Assembly (NCBI GenBank): GCA_022870705.1
Contig: CP072107.1
Coordinates: 1,796,501 to 1,860,500, forward strand
Direction: 5' to 3'
DNA length: 64,000 nucleotides
DNA from: Oscillospiraceae bacterium CM
GTDB taxonomy: Bacteria; Bacillota; Clostridia; Oscillospirales; Oscillospiraceae
The translations under genes and the position numbers were made by a program. Shown one piece after another: positions 43,153 through 53,094 of the stretch. Positions within the stretch are counted from its first letter, which is position 1. Each line of letters begins with the position of its first letter. Below the pieces are notes generated by a model. It was not told the origin of the DNA. It did no database searches and saw nothing but the letters and a program-made list of their open reading frames with translations.

Positions 43153-44529
43153 ATGATACGCGATCAATACACGCTCATAGACGATCTTTTCAAGCAGCCG
43201 CCCGCTGACGGTGACGATGTTGCCCTACGCGGCTGGATTCGTACAAACAGAGATAACGGCCATATCGGCTTTATCGATTTAAACGACGGGTCGTGCTTCT
43301 TAGGCTGTCAAATCGTCTATGATATGGACGAAAACAATATATTGAAGGACGCTTCAAAGTTTCCAACAGGAGCCGCCATTCGTGTATCCGGCCGATTTGT
43401 CGCAACGCCGGGGGCCAAGCAGCCCTTTGAAGTCCGCGCGGCGGCTATAACGCTATTCGGCGGGTGTGACCCGGATTACCCGATGCAAAAAAAGCGGCAT
43501 TCGCTTGAGTTCCTCCGGGAAATACCGCACTTAAGGCCGCGCACGAACACGTTTTCCGCCCTCTTTCGGGTGCGTTCTCTCGTCTTTGGCGCGGTCCACG
43601 CGTATCTGCAGTCACATGGCTTTCTCTATATCACGCCGCCCATCATCACCGGCAACGACGCCGAGGGCGCGGGTGAAATCTTTACCGTCACGACGCGCGC
43701 CGACAGCGACTATGAAAAGGATTTTTTTGGCCGCCATGCCTGCCTGACCGTATCCGGCCAGTTGCACATTGAGCCGTTTGCGCTCAGCTGTGACAAGGTC
43801 TATTCCTTCGGCCCAACCTTTCGGGCGGAAAATTCCAACACGACGACGCACGCCAGCGAATTTTGGATGGCCGAGCCGGAGATGGCGTTTGCCGACCTTG
43901 ACGACGACATGGCCGTTATGGAAGACCTTATCCGATCCTGCGTGAAAACTGTCCTTCAAGGGGCAGGGGCGGAGCTGCGCTTCTTTAACGATTTTATTGA
44001 CAAGGACAAATCACTTATAAGCCGCTTGCAGGCGGTGGCCGAAACGCCCTTTCAGGTCATCACCTATACTGAGGCGATTGATCGCCTGAAAAAGTCCGGT
44101 GAAAGCTTCCGCTACCCCGTCGAGTGGGGTACCGATCTTAAAACGGAGCATGAGCGCTATATCTGCGAAAAAGTTGCGCAAGGCCCCGTCTTTATCACCG
44201 ATTATCCGAAGGACATCAAGGCCTTTTACATGCGTTTGAATGACGACGGGAAGACGGTTGCCGCCTGCGACCTCTTAGTACCCGGCGTCGGCGAGCTCAT
44301 CGGCGGGTCCCAGCGCGAGGAGCGCCATGATGTGCTTTTGCGCCGCATGCAGGAGATGAACGTTCCCGCCGATGCGCTCTCCTGGTATACGGACTTGCGG
44401 CGCTTCGGCTCTGTCCCCCACGCCGGTTTCGGTGTCGGTCTGGAGCGGCTTGTGATGTATCTGACCGGCATCGGCAACATCCGCGATACGATTCCATACC
44501 CCCGTACGCCGGGAAATCTCATCTTTTAG
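43153..44529 (+). CDS. asnS: Asparaginyl-tRNA synthetase
   Basis: Class IIb synthetase (458 aa): an N-terminal OB-fold anticodon domain ('VALRGWIRTNRDNGHIGFI') and a catalytic domain with motif 2 'FGPTFRAENSNTTTHASEFW' and motif 3 'GFGVGLERLVMYLTG'. THASEFW distinguishes Asn from Asp enzymes. The start is taken at 43153 because GAGGTGA lies 8 bases before it; an earlier in-frame ATG at 43129 has no ribosome site and could add eight residues. Confidence 0.95.
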   Translation: MIRDQYTLIDDLFKQPPADGDDVALRGWIRTNRDNGHIGFIDLNDGSCFLGCQIVYDMDENNILKDASKFPTGAAIRVSGRFVATPGAKQPFEVRAAAITLFGGCDPDYPMQKKRHSLEFLREIPHLRPRTNTFSALFRVRSLVFGAVHAYLQSHGFLYITPPIITGNDAEGAGEIFTVTTRADSDYEKDFFGRHACLTVSGQLHIEPFALSCDKVYSFGPTFRAENSNTTTHASEFWMAEPEMAFADLDDDMAVMEDLIRSCVKTVLQGAGAELRFFNDFIDKDKSLISRLQAVAETPFQVITYTEAIDRLKKSGESFRYPVEWGTDLKTEHERYICEKVAQGPVFITDYPKDIKAFYMRLNDDGKTVAACDLLVPGVGELIGGSQREERHDVLLRRMQEMNVPADALSWYTDLRRFGSVPHAGFGVGLERLVMYLTGIGNIRDTIPYPRTPGNLIF

Positions 44530-44537
44530 GAGCTTTT

Positions 44538-44750
44538 ATGGAACAGGTAAAAATCGACAGGCTGAATGAACTGGCCCGCAAAGCGAAAACAACATTGCTG
44601 ACGGATTCGGAGAAAGAAGAGCAGAAAGCGCTGCGTGCGGAATACTTGTGCGCCGTCCGTGCCTGCCTGGAAGAGACGCTTGACAACACCGTCATAGAGC
44701 GCCCCGACGGCACGAAGGAAAAGCTCAAACGCCGGGAGCAATCATCATGA
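44538..44750 (+). CDS. DUF896 (YnzC-like) small protein
   Basis: A 70-aa protein with the DUF896/UPF0291 pattern 'IDRLNELARKAKTTLLTDSE' and 'EEQKALRAEYLCAVRACLEE'. Two helices form the known YnzC hairpin. Family function is unknown, with a suggested SOS or stress link in Bacillus. AGGAG precedes the ATG, 8 bp after asnS, so it is probably cotranscribed. Confidence 0.9.
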   Translation: MEQVKIDRLNELARKAKTTLLTDSEKEEQKALRAEYLCAVRACLEETLDNTVIERPDGTKEKLKRREQSS

Positions 44751-44782
44751 AGAGATACGGCTTTTGAGAGCACATCAACAGC

Positions 44783-44819
44783 AAAAAAGATGGTAGGCAC
44801 AAAACGTGTCTACCATCTT
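44783..44819 (-). terminator. Terminator of the clpE-type gene
   Basis: AAGATGGTAG-x-CAC and GTG-x-CTACCATCTT form a stem around AAAAC, with TTTTTT following on the minus strand. It lies between two convergent genes. Confidence 0.8.
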
Positions 44820-44843
44820 CTCATGCAATCAATTAAAGGCTCA

Positions 44844-47138
44844 TTACGCAGCCAGGATTTCAATCTCGCCGCTGACGGCGGTGAGGCCAATGCGGCTCGT
44901 CTGGCGGGTATAATTGGCGATGATCTCAGAGGCGATCCGGTCTTCCACCTCACGTTGGATGAGGCGGCGCAGATTTCGGGCGCCGTATGTTTGTGAAAAC
45001 GACTTTTTGACAAGATAATCAATAAGGCTGTCGTCATACTGGAGTTCAAGCTTCTTCTCAAGCATCACATCACGCAGCTCGTCAAGCATGAGGCGGGCGA
45101 TCTTCTTGAAGTCCTCTTCGGAGAGATGATTGAAGTAGACGAGCTCGTCGATACGGTTGATGAATTCCGGGCGCAGGAAATCGTTGAGCGCCTTGATGGC
45201 TTTTTCCTTCCCCTGCTCATTGATCGAGCGGTTAAAGCCGACGGCCCCGTCCTTCCGGTCGCTGCCGGCATTCGTCGTCATGATGATGACGGTGTTTTCA
45301 AAGTTAACGGTGCGGCCGTGTGCATCGGTAATATGGCCGTCGTCCAGAATCTGAAGAAGGATATTCATCACGTCGGGGTGTGCCTTTTCGATTTCGTCAA
45401 ATAAGATGACGCTGTAAGGCCGCCGCCGGATTTTCTCTGTCAGCTGTCCCGCCTCGTCGTATCCCACATAGCCCGGGGGCGAGCCGATAATGCGAGAGAC
45501 GGCGTGCTTTTCCATAAACTCCGACATATCAAGCCGGATGAGCGCCTCCGGCGCGTCGAACAAGTCCTCCGCCAGGCGCTTGACGAGCTCGGTCTTGCCC
45601 ACGCCCGTCGAGCCGATGAAGATGAAGGAGACCGGCTTATGCTTTGCCGATATGCCGACGCGGTTGCGGCGGATGGCGGCACAGACGGCATCTACCGCCT
45701 CGTCCTGCCCGATAATGTGCGTTTTCAGGCGCTTATCGAGCTCGTTGAGGCGTTTATATTCGTCCTCGCGGATACTCGCTGCGGGAATTTTTGTCCACAG
45801 CTCGATCACGCGGGCGAGGTTATCAATGGTGAGCTCTGGGTTTCCCTTCGTCTCCAGGCGCGCCAGCTCATCAGATATCTGCATATCACGGCTGCGGATC
45901 GTGGCAAGACGGGCATAGTCATCCCCGCTCTCCGCGCTCGACAACAGAAGCTCACGCTCTTTCAAAAGGTCGGCCTTTTCCTTGCGGATCATATCCATAC
46001 GGGCGATCTGCTCACTTTTCAGGTTCATATCGGAGCAGGCCTCGTCAATAAGATCAATCGCCTTATCGGGCAGGAAGCGGTCAGTAATGTACCGCTCGGA
46101 GAGGACGACCGCCTGCCGGGCGATCTCGTCGGAAATCTTCACACCATGGAATTTTTCGTAATAGTGCTTGATGCCCTTGATGATCTCCACCGATTCGGCA
46201 ATCGAGGGCTCGTTGACGGTGACCGGCTGGAAGCGGCGCTCTAAGGCCGTGTCCTTTTCGATGTGCTTTCTGTACTCAGTAAACGTCGTGGCGCCGATGA
46301 CCTGAATCTCGCCGCGCGAGAGGGCGGGCTTTAAAATATTGGCCGCATTCATCGAGCCTTCGGCATCTCCCGCGCCGACGAGATTGTGCACCTCGTCGAT
46401 CACAAGGATGATGTTCTGCTGTGCTTTAATCTCCTCGATAAGGCCCTTCATGCGGCTTTCAAACTGGCCGCGGAACTGCGTCCCGGCGACGAGCGCCGTC
46501 AGGTCAAGGAGATAGACCTCTTTGTCACGCAGCTTATACGGCACCTGCCCGTCGCAGATGCGCTGTGCGAGGCCCTCGGCAATCGCCGTTTTACCCACGC
46601 CGGGCTCACCGATGAGACAGGGGTTGTTTTTCTGCCGCCTGTTTAAAATTTGAATGACGCGCTCTGTCTCCACCGCCCGCCCGACCATGCGGTCAAGCTT
46701 GCCCTCGCGGGCGCGCTGCGTCAGGGAGATGCAGTAGCTCTCCAGATACTTTTTCTTTTTGCTGTTTTGGCCGGCGGAATCCTTTTCTTTTTGCTCCCGG
46801 CCGGGGCGCGGGAATTCATTCGGCGCGGCCGGATCGTCCGGCCCGCTGAAGAGCCTGTTCAAAAATGGAAAGGTGGCCGTCTTGCCTTCCTCCTCGCCGT
46901 TTTCCGATTCCGTCAGACTTTCAACGCCGCCCATAGCTTCCATCATCTCATCAGTCAGACTGTCTAGGTCTTCGTCGGTCAGCCCCATTTTTTTGATGAT
47001 ATCTTCAACCGGCTTGATATTGAGTTCCTTGGCACATTTTAAGCACAGGCCCTCGTTTGTCGATACGCCGTTCTCAATTTTTGTTATAAAGATCACAGCG
47101 GCATTCTTTTTGCATCGTGCACAAATTGTTGGTCGCAT
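44844..47138 (-). CDS. Clp ATPase with N-terminal zinc finger (ClpE-like)
   Basis: A 764-aa AAA+ unfoldase. Instead of a Clp N-domain it begins with a zinc finger (CARCKKNAA ... CLKCAKEL, about residues 7-36), as in ClpE. D1 carries GEPGVGKTA and D2 GSTGVGKTE, separated by a coiled-coil middle domain of ClpC/ClpE length (about 390-450). A UVR-like region is not visible. It should work with ClpP on damaged proteins. GAGGTAA precedes the ATG. A MecA-like adaptor lies about 9 kb away. Confidence 0.9.
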   Translation of the reverse strand: MRPTICARCKKNAAVIFITKIENGVSTNEGLCLKCAKELNIKPVEDIIKKMGLTDEDLDSLTDEMMEAMGGVESLTESENGEEEGKTATFPFLNRLFSGPDDPAAPNEFPRPGREQKEKDSAGQNSKKKKYLESYCISLTQRAREGKLDRMVGRAVETERVIQILNRRQKNNPCLIGEPGVGKTAIAEGLAQRICDGQVPYKLRDKEVYLLDLTALVAGTQFRGQFESRMKGLIEEIKAQQNIILVIDEVHNLVGAGDAEGSMNAANILKPALSRGEIQVIGATTFTEYRKHIEKDTALERRFQPVTVNEPSIAESVEIIKGIKHYYEKFHGVKISDEIARQAVVLSERYITDRFLPDKAIDLIDEACSDMNLKSEQIARMDMIRKEKADLLKERELLLSSAESGDDYARLATIRSRDMQISDELARLETKGNPELTIDNLARVIELWTKIPAASIREDEYKRLNELDKRLKTHIIGQDEAVDAVCAAIRRNRVGISAKHKPVSFIFIGSTGVGKTELVKRLAEDLFDAPEALIRLDMSEFMEKHAVSRIIGSPPGYVGYDEAGQLTEKIRRRPYSVILFDEIEKAHPDVMNILLQILDDGHITDAHGRTVNFENTVIIMTTNAGSDRKDGAVGFNRSINEQGKEKAIKALNDFLRPEFINRIDELVYFNHLSEEDFKKIARLMLDELRDVMLEKKLELQYDDSLIDYLVKKSFSQTYGARNLRRLIQREVEDRIASEIIANYTRQTSRIGLTAVSGEIEILAA

Positions 47139-47178
47139 TCAGATTACCTCTTCAAAGCTGTTTTGCAATTATATATAT

Positions 47179-47721
47179 TCAGCCGCCGCGCTTCTTCATG
47201 ATATGAATAAAGGTGATGGTATAGCTAAACAGCGCCGTCAGCATCAAAAGGATGGCGGCGGAGATCATAGCCGTTGCGGCAGGCTCCGGTATGTCCTTAA
47301 CTAACATCAGTGTAACACAGATCACGAAAAACACAACGGTGGAAGTCTTCCCAATAATATTGGACGGCGGAATTTCTCCGCCTCTTTTTTGGCGGATGAT
47401 GAAGCCGCCGATGAGCATCATCATCTCTTTTATTAAAACGACGACGACAGCCCAAACGGGTATGACACCGCTGATGGTGATGCAGATCAGGGCAGCGAGC
47501 GTCATCAGCTTATCACCAACCGGGTCGAGTATCTTGCCAAGATTTGTAATCAAATGATATTTCCTGGCGACATAACCGTCCAGAAAATCCGTAAACGAGG
47601 CCACGGCATAGACTGCCGCCGCGTAAACCTTGATCGCCCCCGATTCGTAAAAGTATATCATGACGAAGGCGGGAACAAGGAAGATCCGGATGATCGACAG
47701 GATGTTCGGTACGTTTTTCAT
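47179..47721 (-). CDS. pgsA: CDP-diacylglycerol--glycerol-3-phosphate 3-phosphatidyltransferase
   Basis: PgsA (180 aa), committing CDP-DAG to phosphatidylglycerol. The CDP-alcohol phosphotransferase motif D-G-x2-A-R-x8-G-x3-D-x3-D is complete (in 'DGYVARKYHLITNLGKILD' and following). Four to six membrane helices. The ATG at 47721 is preferred over an upstream GTG that overlaps the ribosome site. Confidence 0.93.
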   Translation of the reverse strand: MKNVPNILSIIRIFLVPAFVMIYFYESGAIKVYAAAVYAVASFTDFLDGYVARKYHLITNLGKILDPVGDKLMTLAALICITISGVIPVWAVVVVLIKEMMMLIGGFIIRQKRGGEIPPSNIIGKTSTVVFFVICVTLMLVKDIPEPAATAMISAAILLMLTALFSYTITFIHIMKKRGG

Positions 47722-47746
47722 CAGCACCACCTACTGCACAAGTCTG

Positions 47747-48448
47747 TTATATGCCGAGAATACTTGAGAGCGGATTAACGTTGAGTATGTATTTCAGCAC
47801 CGTCGTTTTTTCAATCGTCCCGGCGGACAAAATGCCGAGATAACGGACAATGACAGCCAGCGCAAACACGATGAGAACGCCCTTTGCAAAGCCAAGAATC
47901 AGCCCGATGACCTGATCCGGTAGCGCAACGCCCGGGATCGAAAAGGCAAGGTTTATGATATTCCCCACAAACGCGAATATAACGGTCAGCAGCAAAAACG
48001 CCAGCGCAAAGACAATCACGTACGACAGCGCATCACTCAGGCGATTCGTCAGATAGTCCGTCATCTGCCGACCAACCGTCGTAATTTCCGCGCTGACCTT
48101 TTCAGCCAGATGAGAAGCCGCGCTTTTGGCAACACCCACGTCTCGGAGCATCGCAAAGCTGACCTTGTAAACGTCTGTTTTGTCGGTTTCCTTAATAACG
48201 GCGTCCTGCGTTTTAGCCTCACCGCTTTTGAGCACGTCTGTTGAAGCCTTGTCGACGACGCCCGCGACGAACGGTTCGATCATACCGGTCACTTCACTGG
48301 AAAAAGCCGAGGCCGCCAGTGATGCGCCATAAATTGCAGCAATAATGGAAAGAAGCCCGAAGATACCGCGGATGAAGCCGTTTTTGTACCCTCTCCAGGC
48401 GGAAAACGCAACAAGTAAGACGAGAATGATGTCAATGGCAATGCTCAA
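47747..48448 (-). CDS. CvpA-family membrane protein
   Basis: A 233-aa protein with the CvpA (colicin V production) pattern: N-terminal 'IDIILVLLVAFSAWRGYKNG' followed by a G-rich helix, and a C-terminal pair of helices with 'PDQVIGLILGFAKGVLIVF'. A long amphipathic insertion lies between the helices. A TTG start has GGAG 8 bases upstream. It lies between a DUF5711 gene and pgsA. Confidence 0.85.
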   Translation of the reverse strand: MSIAIDIILVLLVAFSAWRGYKNGFIRGIFGLLSIIAAIYGASLAASAFSSEVTGMIEPFVAGVVDKASTDVLKSGEAKTQDAVIKETDKTDVYKVSFAMLRDVGVAKSAASHLAEKVSAEITTVGRQMTDYLTNRLSDALSYVIVFALAFLLLTVIFAFVGNIINLAFSIPGVALPDQVIGLILGFAKGVLIVFALAVIVRYLGILSAGTIEKTTVLKYILNVNPLSSILGI

Positions 48449-48473
48449 GCAAAAATCTCCTCTCCAGTCCGTA

Positions 48474-49598
48474 TCAGCCGCAGACGGCCGCGGAATGCGT
48501 TGTGATTAATAGGGCTGTGCCACCCGAACGCATAATCGTTTTGACGGCGCCCGTTGTCTCATCAAAGCGGACGCGCTCCTTGAGATTCTTTGTGTAGATC
48601 ACGAGACCGTCGTCGTATAAAACGGCCACGCTGTCATCCTTCGCTGAGACGGACAGTACCTTTCGCGTTGTCTCAAGTGTTCCGAGTGTTCTGCCGGTGG
48701 CGTCAACAGTCGTCAGTGTGCCCTGACTGCCGACAAGATAGTCGCTTAACAAGAGCACCGCAAAGCCGTCTCCCCCGTTATCAAATGTCTTAAGGTATTT
48801 ATCGGTATAATCTTTTAATTCCTCGGCCTTGCCGTTATCTCGAACAAGACGCAGCGCGCTGCCGGAAACCAGCAGCACACTGCTGTTATCAGTATACTGT
48901 ATGCCAAGCGCCACTTCGCCGGGCAGCGTGCAAGACGCTTTTTCATCGGTGCTTGACAAAGAAAAGAAGACGACGCGGCTGCCGCTGTCTGTCAGCGTCA
49001 GAACGGCAAGGCTTTTATGATCCGGCGAAACCTGCGCTGTCAGCACATACCCCTGACCGGAGTGCAGGTTGTAAACCTCATCTCCCTTGGCATTATAGAC
49101 CGTCACAAGGCCTTTATAACCGGACTCCTCCGTGCTGAGCGCGACATAGCCGCTTTTGCTGACGGTTGCGGCGATGATCCGGCCGTTTGTTGTCAACGAT
49201 TTTGTCTCACCGGCTGTGGTGAAAAATTTTAAAATTCTGCCGCCCTGATCATACGCAACGGCAACCTCGCCGTTTGACGCAACGGCGGGACTTTGCAGTG
49301 CGACTGTTTCGCCGAACGCTTTTTCACCATTTTTATCATAGACGGCGATGCCGACATTTGAGCAGACGGCAAGGCTGCCGCCAAGGTCTGCAAAAGCGTC
49401 ACCGCTGGACGCATCAAAGGCGAAGCGCGACGTAATCGTACCGCCGCCTGAAAAAAGCCGTCGGAAACCGTCTGCACTCAGGCTGCCGGTCTTAATCAGA
49501 ACGGCGGCGACAAGGGAGACGGCGGCGAGGATAAAAACGGATACGGCGAGCCGCAGTGCCCGGCCTTTCTTCTTTTTTCTCATTTTGCTGTGTGCCAT
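48474..49598 (-). CDS. DUF5711 family membrane-anchored beta-propeller-like protein
   Basis: A 374-aa protein with a basic N-terminus, one transmembrane helix (about 12-35) and a repetitive extracytoplasmic domain ('YVALSTEESGYKGLVTVYN', 'SVAVLYDDGLVIYTKNLKE') that resembles a beta-propeller. This matches DUF5711, a Clostridia family of unknown function. The start at 49598 has GAGG seven bases upstream. It is 25 bp before cvpA on the same strand. Confidence 0.8.
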   Translation of the reverse strand: MAHSKMRKKKKGRALRLAVSVFILAAVSLVAAVLIKTGSLSADGFRRLFSGGGTITSRFAFDASSGDAFADLGGSLAVCSNVGIAVYDKNGEKAFGETVALQSPAVASNGEVAVAYDQGGRILKFFTTAGETKSLTTNGRIIAATVSKSGYVALSTEESGYKGLVTVYNAKGDEVYNLHSGQGYVLTAQVSPDHKSLAVLTLTDSGSRVVFFSLSSTDEKASCTLPGEVALGIQYTDNSSVLLVSGSALRLVRDNGKAEELKDYTDKYLKTFDNGGDGFAVLLLSDYLVGSQGTLTTVDATGRTLGTLETTRKVLSVSAKDDSVAVLYDDGLVIYTKNLKERVRFDETTGAVKTIMRSGGTALLITTHSAAVCG

Positions 49599-49719
49599 AC
49601 GTGCGCCTCTGGTCATTGACGTTCCGGTTGTCAGGCATCTAACTGCCTCAGGAACAGTTTACCATTATTCATCCATAAAAGATACTGTTTTCCGTGCACC
49701 TTTTTAAATAATCGAAAGG

Positions 49720-50484
49720 CTATTCCCGCATCATTGCGCCGACGAGGCCGTCATACCACAGCCGTGTCAGGTACAGCCCGCCGGGCGGGACGGTGGGGCC
49801 TGTTAAACGCCTGTCGCCTGCCTCCAAAAGCCCCGGTATCTCACTTGGCTCTATTTTCCCCTCGGAGACATACAGGAGTGTTCCCGCCATGGCACGCGCC
49901 ATGTTATATAGGAAGCCGTCGGCGCAAACGCGCAGCTCAACAAGCGGGCCGTTTTGCTCAACGTCAAACCAAAAAACAGTCCGTACCGTCGTCTTCGTTT
50001 CGGTTCCCACGGAGCGGACGGCTTTGAAGTCGTGCGTTCCGACAAAATGGCGCGCCGCCGCCGCCATCGACATGATGTCAAGCGGTACGGGATAAAACAG
50101 CGCCCTGTCGGCATAAAACGGATTACGGCGTCTGTCATTATAGACACGGTAGGTATATTCTTTTTTAACGCAGGACAGGATGGCGTTGAAATCATCCGAT
50201 GTGTCAACGGCAGCTACGGCGGCGATATCGGGCGGCAGCAGCGTATTGAGCGCCAGCGGCAGCCTGTCGGCCGGAATGCGCGCCGTTGTTCTAAAATTCG
50301 CGCAGTAGCACTCAGCGTGAACGCCTGCGTCCGTCCGCCCGCACCCCGTCAGTTTCACGGGATGCTTGCAAAGCGCTTCCAGGGCTGTGCGAACTGTACC
50401 GGCAACCGTCACATCAGTTTTCTGTTCCTGCCAGCCGTGATAGTTTGTCCCGTCGTACATCAAACGCAGCGCAATATTTCTCAT
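49720..50484 (-). CDS. truA: tRNA pseudouridine(38-40) synthase
   Basis: TruA (254 aa), modifying U38-40 in tRNA anticodon arms. The nucleophilic Asp is in GCGRTDAGVHA (about residue 52), with 'YDGTNYHGWQEQ' at the N-terminus and 'FLYNMARAMAGTLLYV' near the C-terminus. It follows ecfT by 20 bp, an order common in Firmicutes (ecfA1-ecfA2-ecfT-truA). Confidence 0.96.
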   Translation of the reverse strand: MRNIALRLMYDGTNYHGWQEQKTDVTVAGTVRTALEALCKHPVKLTGCGRTDAGVHAECYCANFRTTARIPADRLPLALNTLLPPDIAAVAAVDTSDDFNAILSCVKKEYTYRVYNDRRRNPFYADRALFYPVPLDIMSMAAAARHFVGTHDFKAVRSVGTETKTTVRTVFWFDVEQNGPLVELRVCADGFLYNMARAMAGTLLYVSEGKIEPSEIPGLLEAGDRRLTGPTVPPGGLYLTRLWYDGLVGAMMRE

Positions 50485-50504
50485 CTTTCAGCGCTCCCGC
50501 GGCG

Positions 50505-51308
50505 TCACAGCCCAAATATTTTTAAGATAATGACCGCCGCCAGAACAAGTGCTGCCAGAATAAAGGCGGTCGTGTCCCGCGCGCCCAGCTTCAGGACCTT
50601 CATGCGCGTGCGGCCCTCGCCCCCGTGATAGCAGCGGCTCTCCATCGCGACGGCCAGCTCGTCGGCACGGCGGAAGGCGCTGATAAAAAGCGGTACGAGA
50701 ATCGGCAGCATCGCTTTCGCCCGTCGGACAAGGTTGCCCGAATCAAAGTCGGCGCCGCGCGCGCGCTGGGCACTGATGATCTTATCGGTCTCTTCAATAA
50801 GCGTCGGTATAAAGCGCAGGGCAATGCTCATCATCATCGACAGCTCATGAACGGGCACACGGAGCTTTTTCAAAGGATTAAAAAGCCGCTCCATCCCGTC
50901 GGTCAGCGCAATCGGCGACGTTGTATATGTCAGCAGAAACGTCCCCGTAATCAGCATGACAAGGCGGACAACCATTGCCCCCGCCGTGATGACGCCCTCA
51001 TACGTCACCGTGATGATCCAAAAGTGAAACAGTGGTGTGCCGCGGGTAAACAGAACGTTGAGTATAAACGTAAAAATGATGATCACTAACAAAGGTTTGA
51101 CGCTGCGCAGAATCGTCTTGAAGCCGATTTGCGACAGGAGGATGCATGTGAGCAAAACAACAAACATCAGGCTGTAAGAATAGATCCCCTGCGCCGTAAA
51201 AAGGGCCACAATATAGACAAACGTCAGGATAAACTTTGTCCGCGGGTCGAGCCGGTGGACAATGGAATCACCGGGGAAATACTGGCCAAGCGTGATGTCT
51301 TTAAGCAT
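50505..51308 (-). CDS. ecfT: Energy-coupling factor transporter transmembrane protein EcfT
   Basis: EcfT (267 aa), the shared scaffold of group II ECF vitamin transporters. About five membrane helices and the two cytoplasmic ARG-type coupling motifs, here 'AQRARGADF' and the second 'MESRCYHGGEGRT' region. It overlaps ecfA2 by 8 bp. No S component is present in the window, as usual for group II systems. Confidence 0.95.
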   Translation of the reverse strand: MLKDITLGQYFPGDSIVHRLDPRTKFILTFVYIVALFTAQGIYSYSLMFVVLLTCILLSQIGFKTILRSVKPLLVIIIFTFILNVLFTRGTPLFHFWIITVTYEGVITAGAMVVRLVMLITGTFLLTYTTSPIALTDGMERLFNPLKKLRVPVHELSMMMSIALRFIPTLIEETDKIISAQRARGADFDSGNLVRRAKAMLPILVPLFISAFRRADELAVAMESRCYHGGEGRTRMKVLKLGARDTTAFILAALVLAAVIILKIFGL

Positions 51309-52167
51309 CCGGCTGCCCTCCCTTCAGTACCGAGAGGGCTCTTTTAAGCCGGTCAACCGTGTAGATATCGCGTTCGAGCGGCACGCCGAGTGCGCGCAGC
51401 CGCGCCGCCACCATCGCGGCTTTCGGAACGGTGAGGCCCATCCCGGTAAGCTGATCGCTCTTCGAAAACACATCGGCGGGCGTTCCCTTGAGGGCAATGG
51501 TGCCGCTGTCAAAAACGACAAGCCTGTCAACGGTGCGCGCAATATCCTCCATACTGTGGGTAACCATGATGACAGTGGCGTTTGTCGATCGTTGATACTG
51601 GCGGATATTTGCAATAATTTCATCCCGGCCGCGCGGGTCTAGCCCCGCCGTCGGCTCATCGAGGATCAGCACCTCCGGCAGCATGGCTATAACGCCCGCG
51701 ATAGCGGCACGCCGTTTCTGCCCGCCGGAGAGCTCAAAAGGCGATTTCTCAAGGAGGCTCTCTGAGAGCCCGACGAACCCGGCCGCCTCGCGGACGCGCT
51801 CATCAATGTCCCGCTCGGATACGCCCATATTGCCGGGGCCGAACGCGATGTCTTTATAAACTGTCTCTTCAAACAGCTGGTATTCCGGATATTGAAAGAC
51901 AAGGCCAACCTTAAAACGGACGGTGCGCGTTCTCTCCTTCGCGGCATGAATATCCTGCCCATCGAAAAAAACGCGGCCTGCCGTCGGCTTTAATAGGCCG
52001 TTTAAATGCTGTATAAACGTCGATTTCCCAGAGCCGGTGTGGCCAATAATGCCGAGATACTCACCGCGTTCGGCTTCAAAATCAATATCCCGAATCGCCA
52101 CATGCTCAAACGGCGTGCCGATGCTGTAGATGTGGGACAGTTTTTCCGTTTTAATGATTGGTGCCAA
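51301..52167 (-). CDS. ecfA2: Energy-coupling factor ATPase EcfA2
   Basis: ATPase (288 aa) of the ECF module: Walker A GHTGSGKST, Q-loop 'VFQYPEYQLFEETV' typical of EcfA2, signature LSGGQKRR and Walker B 'VLILDEPTAGLD'. A TTG start at 52167 has GGAAGG seven bases upstream; the longer frame overlaps ecfA1 and is not homologous. It pairs with EcfA1. Confidence 0.95.
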   Translation of the reverse strand: MAPIIKTEKLSHIYSIGTPFEHVAIRDIDFEAERGEYLGIIGHTGSGKSTFIQHLNGLLKPTAGRVFFDGQDIHAAKERTRTVRFKVGLVFQYPEYQLFEETVYKDIAFGPGNMGVSERDIDERVREAAGFVGLSESLLEKSPFELSGGQKRRAAIAGVIAMLPEVLILDEPTAGLDPRGRDEIIANIRQYQRSTNATVIMVTHSMEDIARTVDRLVVFDSGTIALKGTPADVFSKSDQLTGMGLTVPKAAMVAARLRALGVPLERDIYTVDRLKRALSVLKGGQPDA

Positions 52168-52228
52168 TCTCTTACCTTCCTTTGCGCGGTGCGTCTCTTC
52201 AACCGATGACGCCCAAAAAACGGGGCGT

Positions 52229-53092
52229 TTAATGCCCAAGCGCCCTGAATATCTCCTGCGCGCAGTCGTCAACGCCGAGCGCGTCAAGCCTCACGTCAAA
52301 CCCATTCTGGCGGAGTTCGTAGAGAAGGCTGACCGTCTCTGGGACGTCGAGTCCCGTCCGGCGCAGCGCGTCCACGTTCTGAAAAACGTCGCGCGGCGTT
52401 CCGTCCATCAGAATCCGCCCGTCGGACATCACAACAAGCCTGTCGGCGTCGATCGTCTCTTCCATATGGTGCGTGATGAGAACAATGGTGACGCGGTGCT
52501 CGTCCCGCAGCTTTTTAATGATGCGCACGATGCTCTCCCGTCCCTTCGGGTCAAGCATGGCCGTCGGCTCGTCGAAAACGATGCATTTCGGCTCCATGGC
52601 CAAAACGCCCGCGATGGCAATGCGCTGCTTCTGGCCGCCCGATAACAGGTGCGGCGCGTGCGTTTTGTACTCATACATACCAACGGTTTTCAAAGCCTCG
52701 TCCACACGGCGGCGGATCTCCACGGGCGGGTGGCCGAGGTTCTCCGGCGCAAAGGCGACATCCTCCTCCACAACGTTTGCAACGATCTGGTTGTCGGGAT
52801 TCTGAAAAACCATACCGACGCACCGGCGGATATCAAGCAGGCGCTCCTCGTCGCACGTGTCCAGCCCGCCGACATAGACATGCCCACCCATCGGCAGCAA
52901 AATCGCGTTGAAATGCTTGGCCAGCGTCGTTTTCCCAGAGCCGTTGTGGCCGAGAATAGCCACAAAGGTCCCCTTTTCGATGGCAAGGTCAATGCCGTCA
53001 AGAACGATTTTCGGCGTCGCCGACTCCTGCTGCTGATAGGCGTAGGAGAGCTTTTCCGTTTTAATAATATGTTCCGTATAAGATGTTTTCAT
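52229..53092 (-). CDS. ecfA1: Energy-coupling factor ATPase EcfA1
   Basis: ATPase (287 aa): Walker A GHNGSGKTT, Q-loop 'VFQNPDNQIVANVVEEDVAF' typical of EcfA1, LSGGQKQR and 'IVFDEPTAMLD'. The ATG at 53092 has AAAGGTGAC upstream. It starts 2 bp after the methyltransferase stop, so the four or five genes form one operon. Confidence 0.95.
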   Translation of the reverse strand: MKTSYTEHIIKTEKLSYAYQQQESATPKIVLDGIDLAIEKGTFVAILGHNGSGKTTLAKHFNAILLPMGGHVYVGGLDTCDEERLLDIRRCVGMVFQNPDNQIVANVVEEDVAFAPENLGHPPVEIRRRVDEALKTVGMYEYKTHAPHLLSGGQKQRIAIAGVLAMEPKCIVFDEPTAMLDPKGRESIVRIIKKLRDEHRVTIVLITHHMEETIDADRLVVMSDGRILMDGTPRDVFQNVDALRRTGLDVPETVSLLYELRQNGFDVRLDALGVDDCAQEIFRALGH

Positions 53093-53094
53093 TG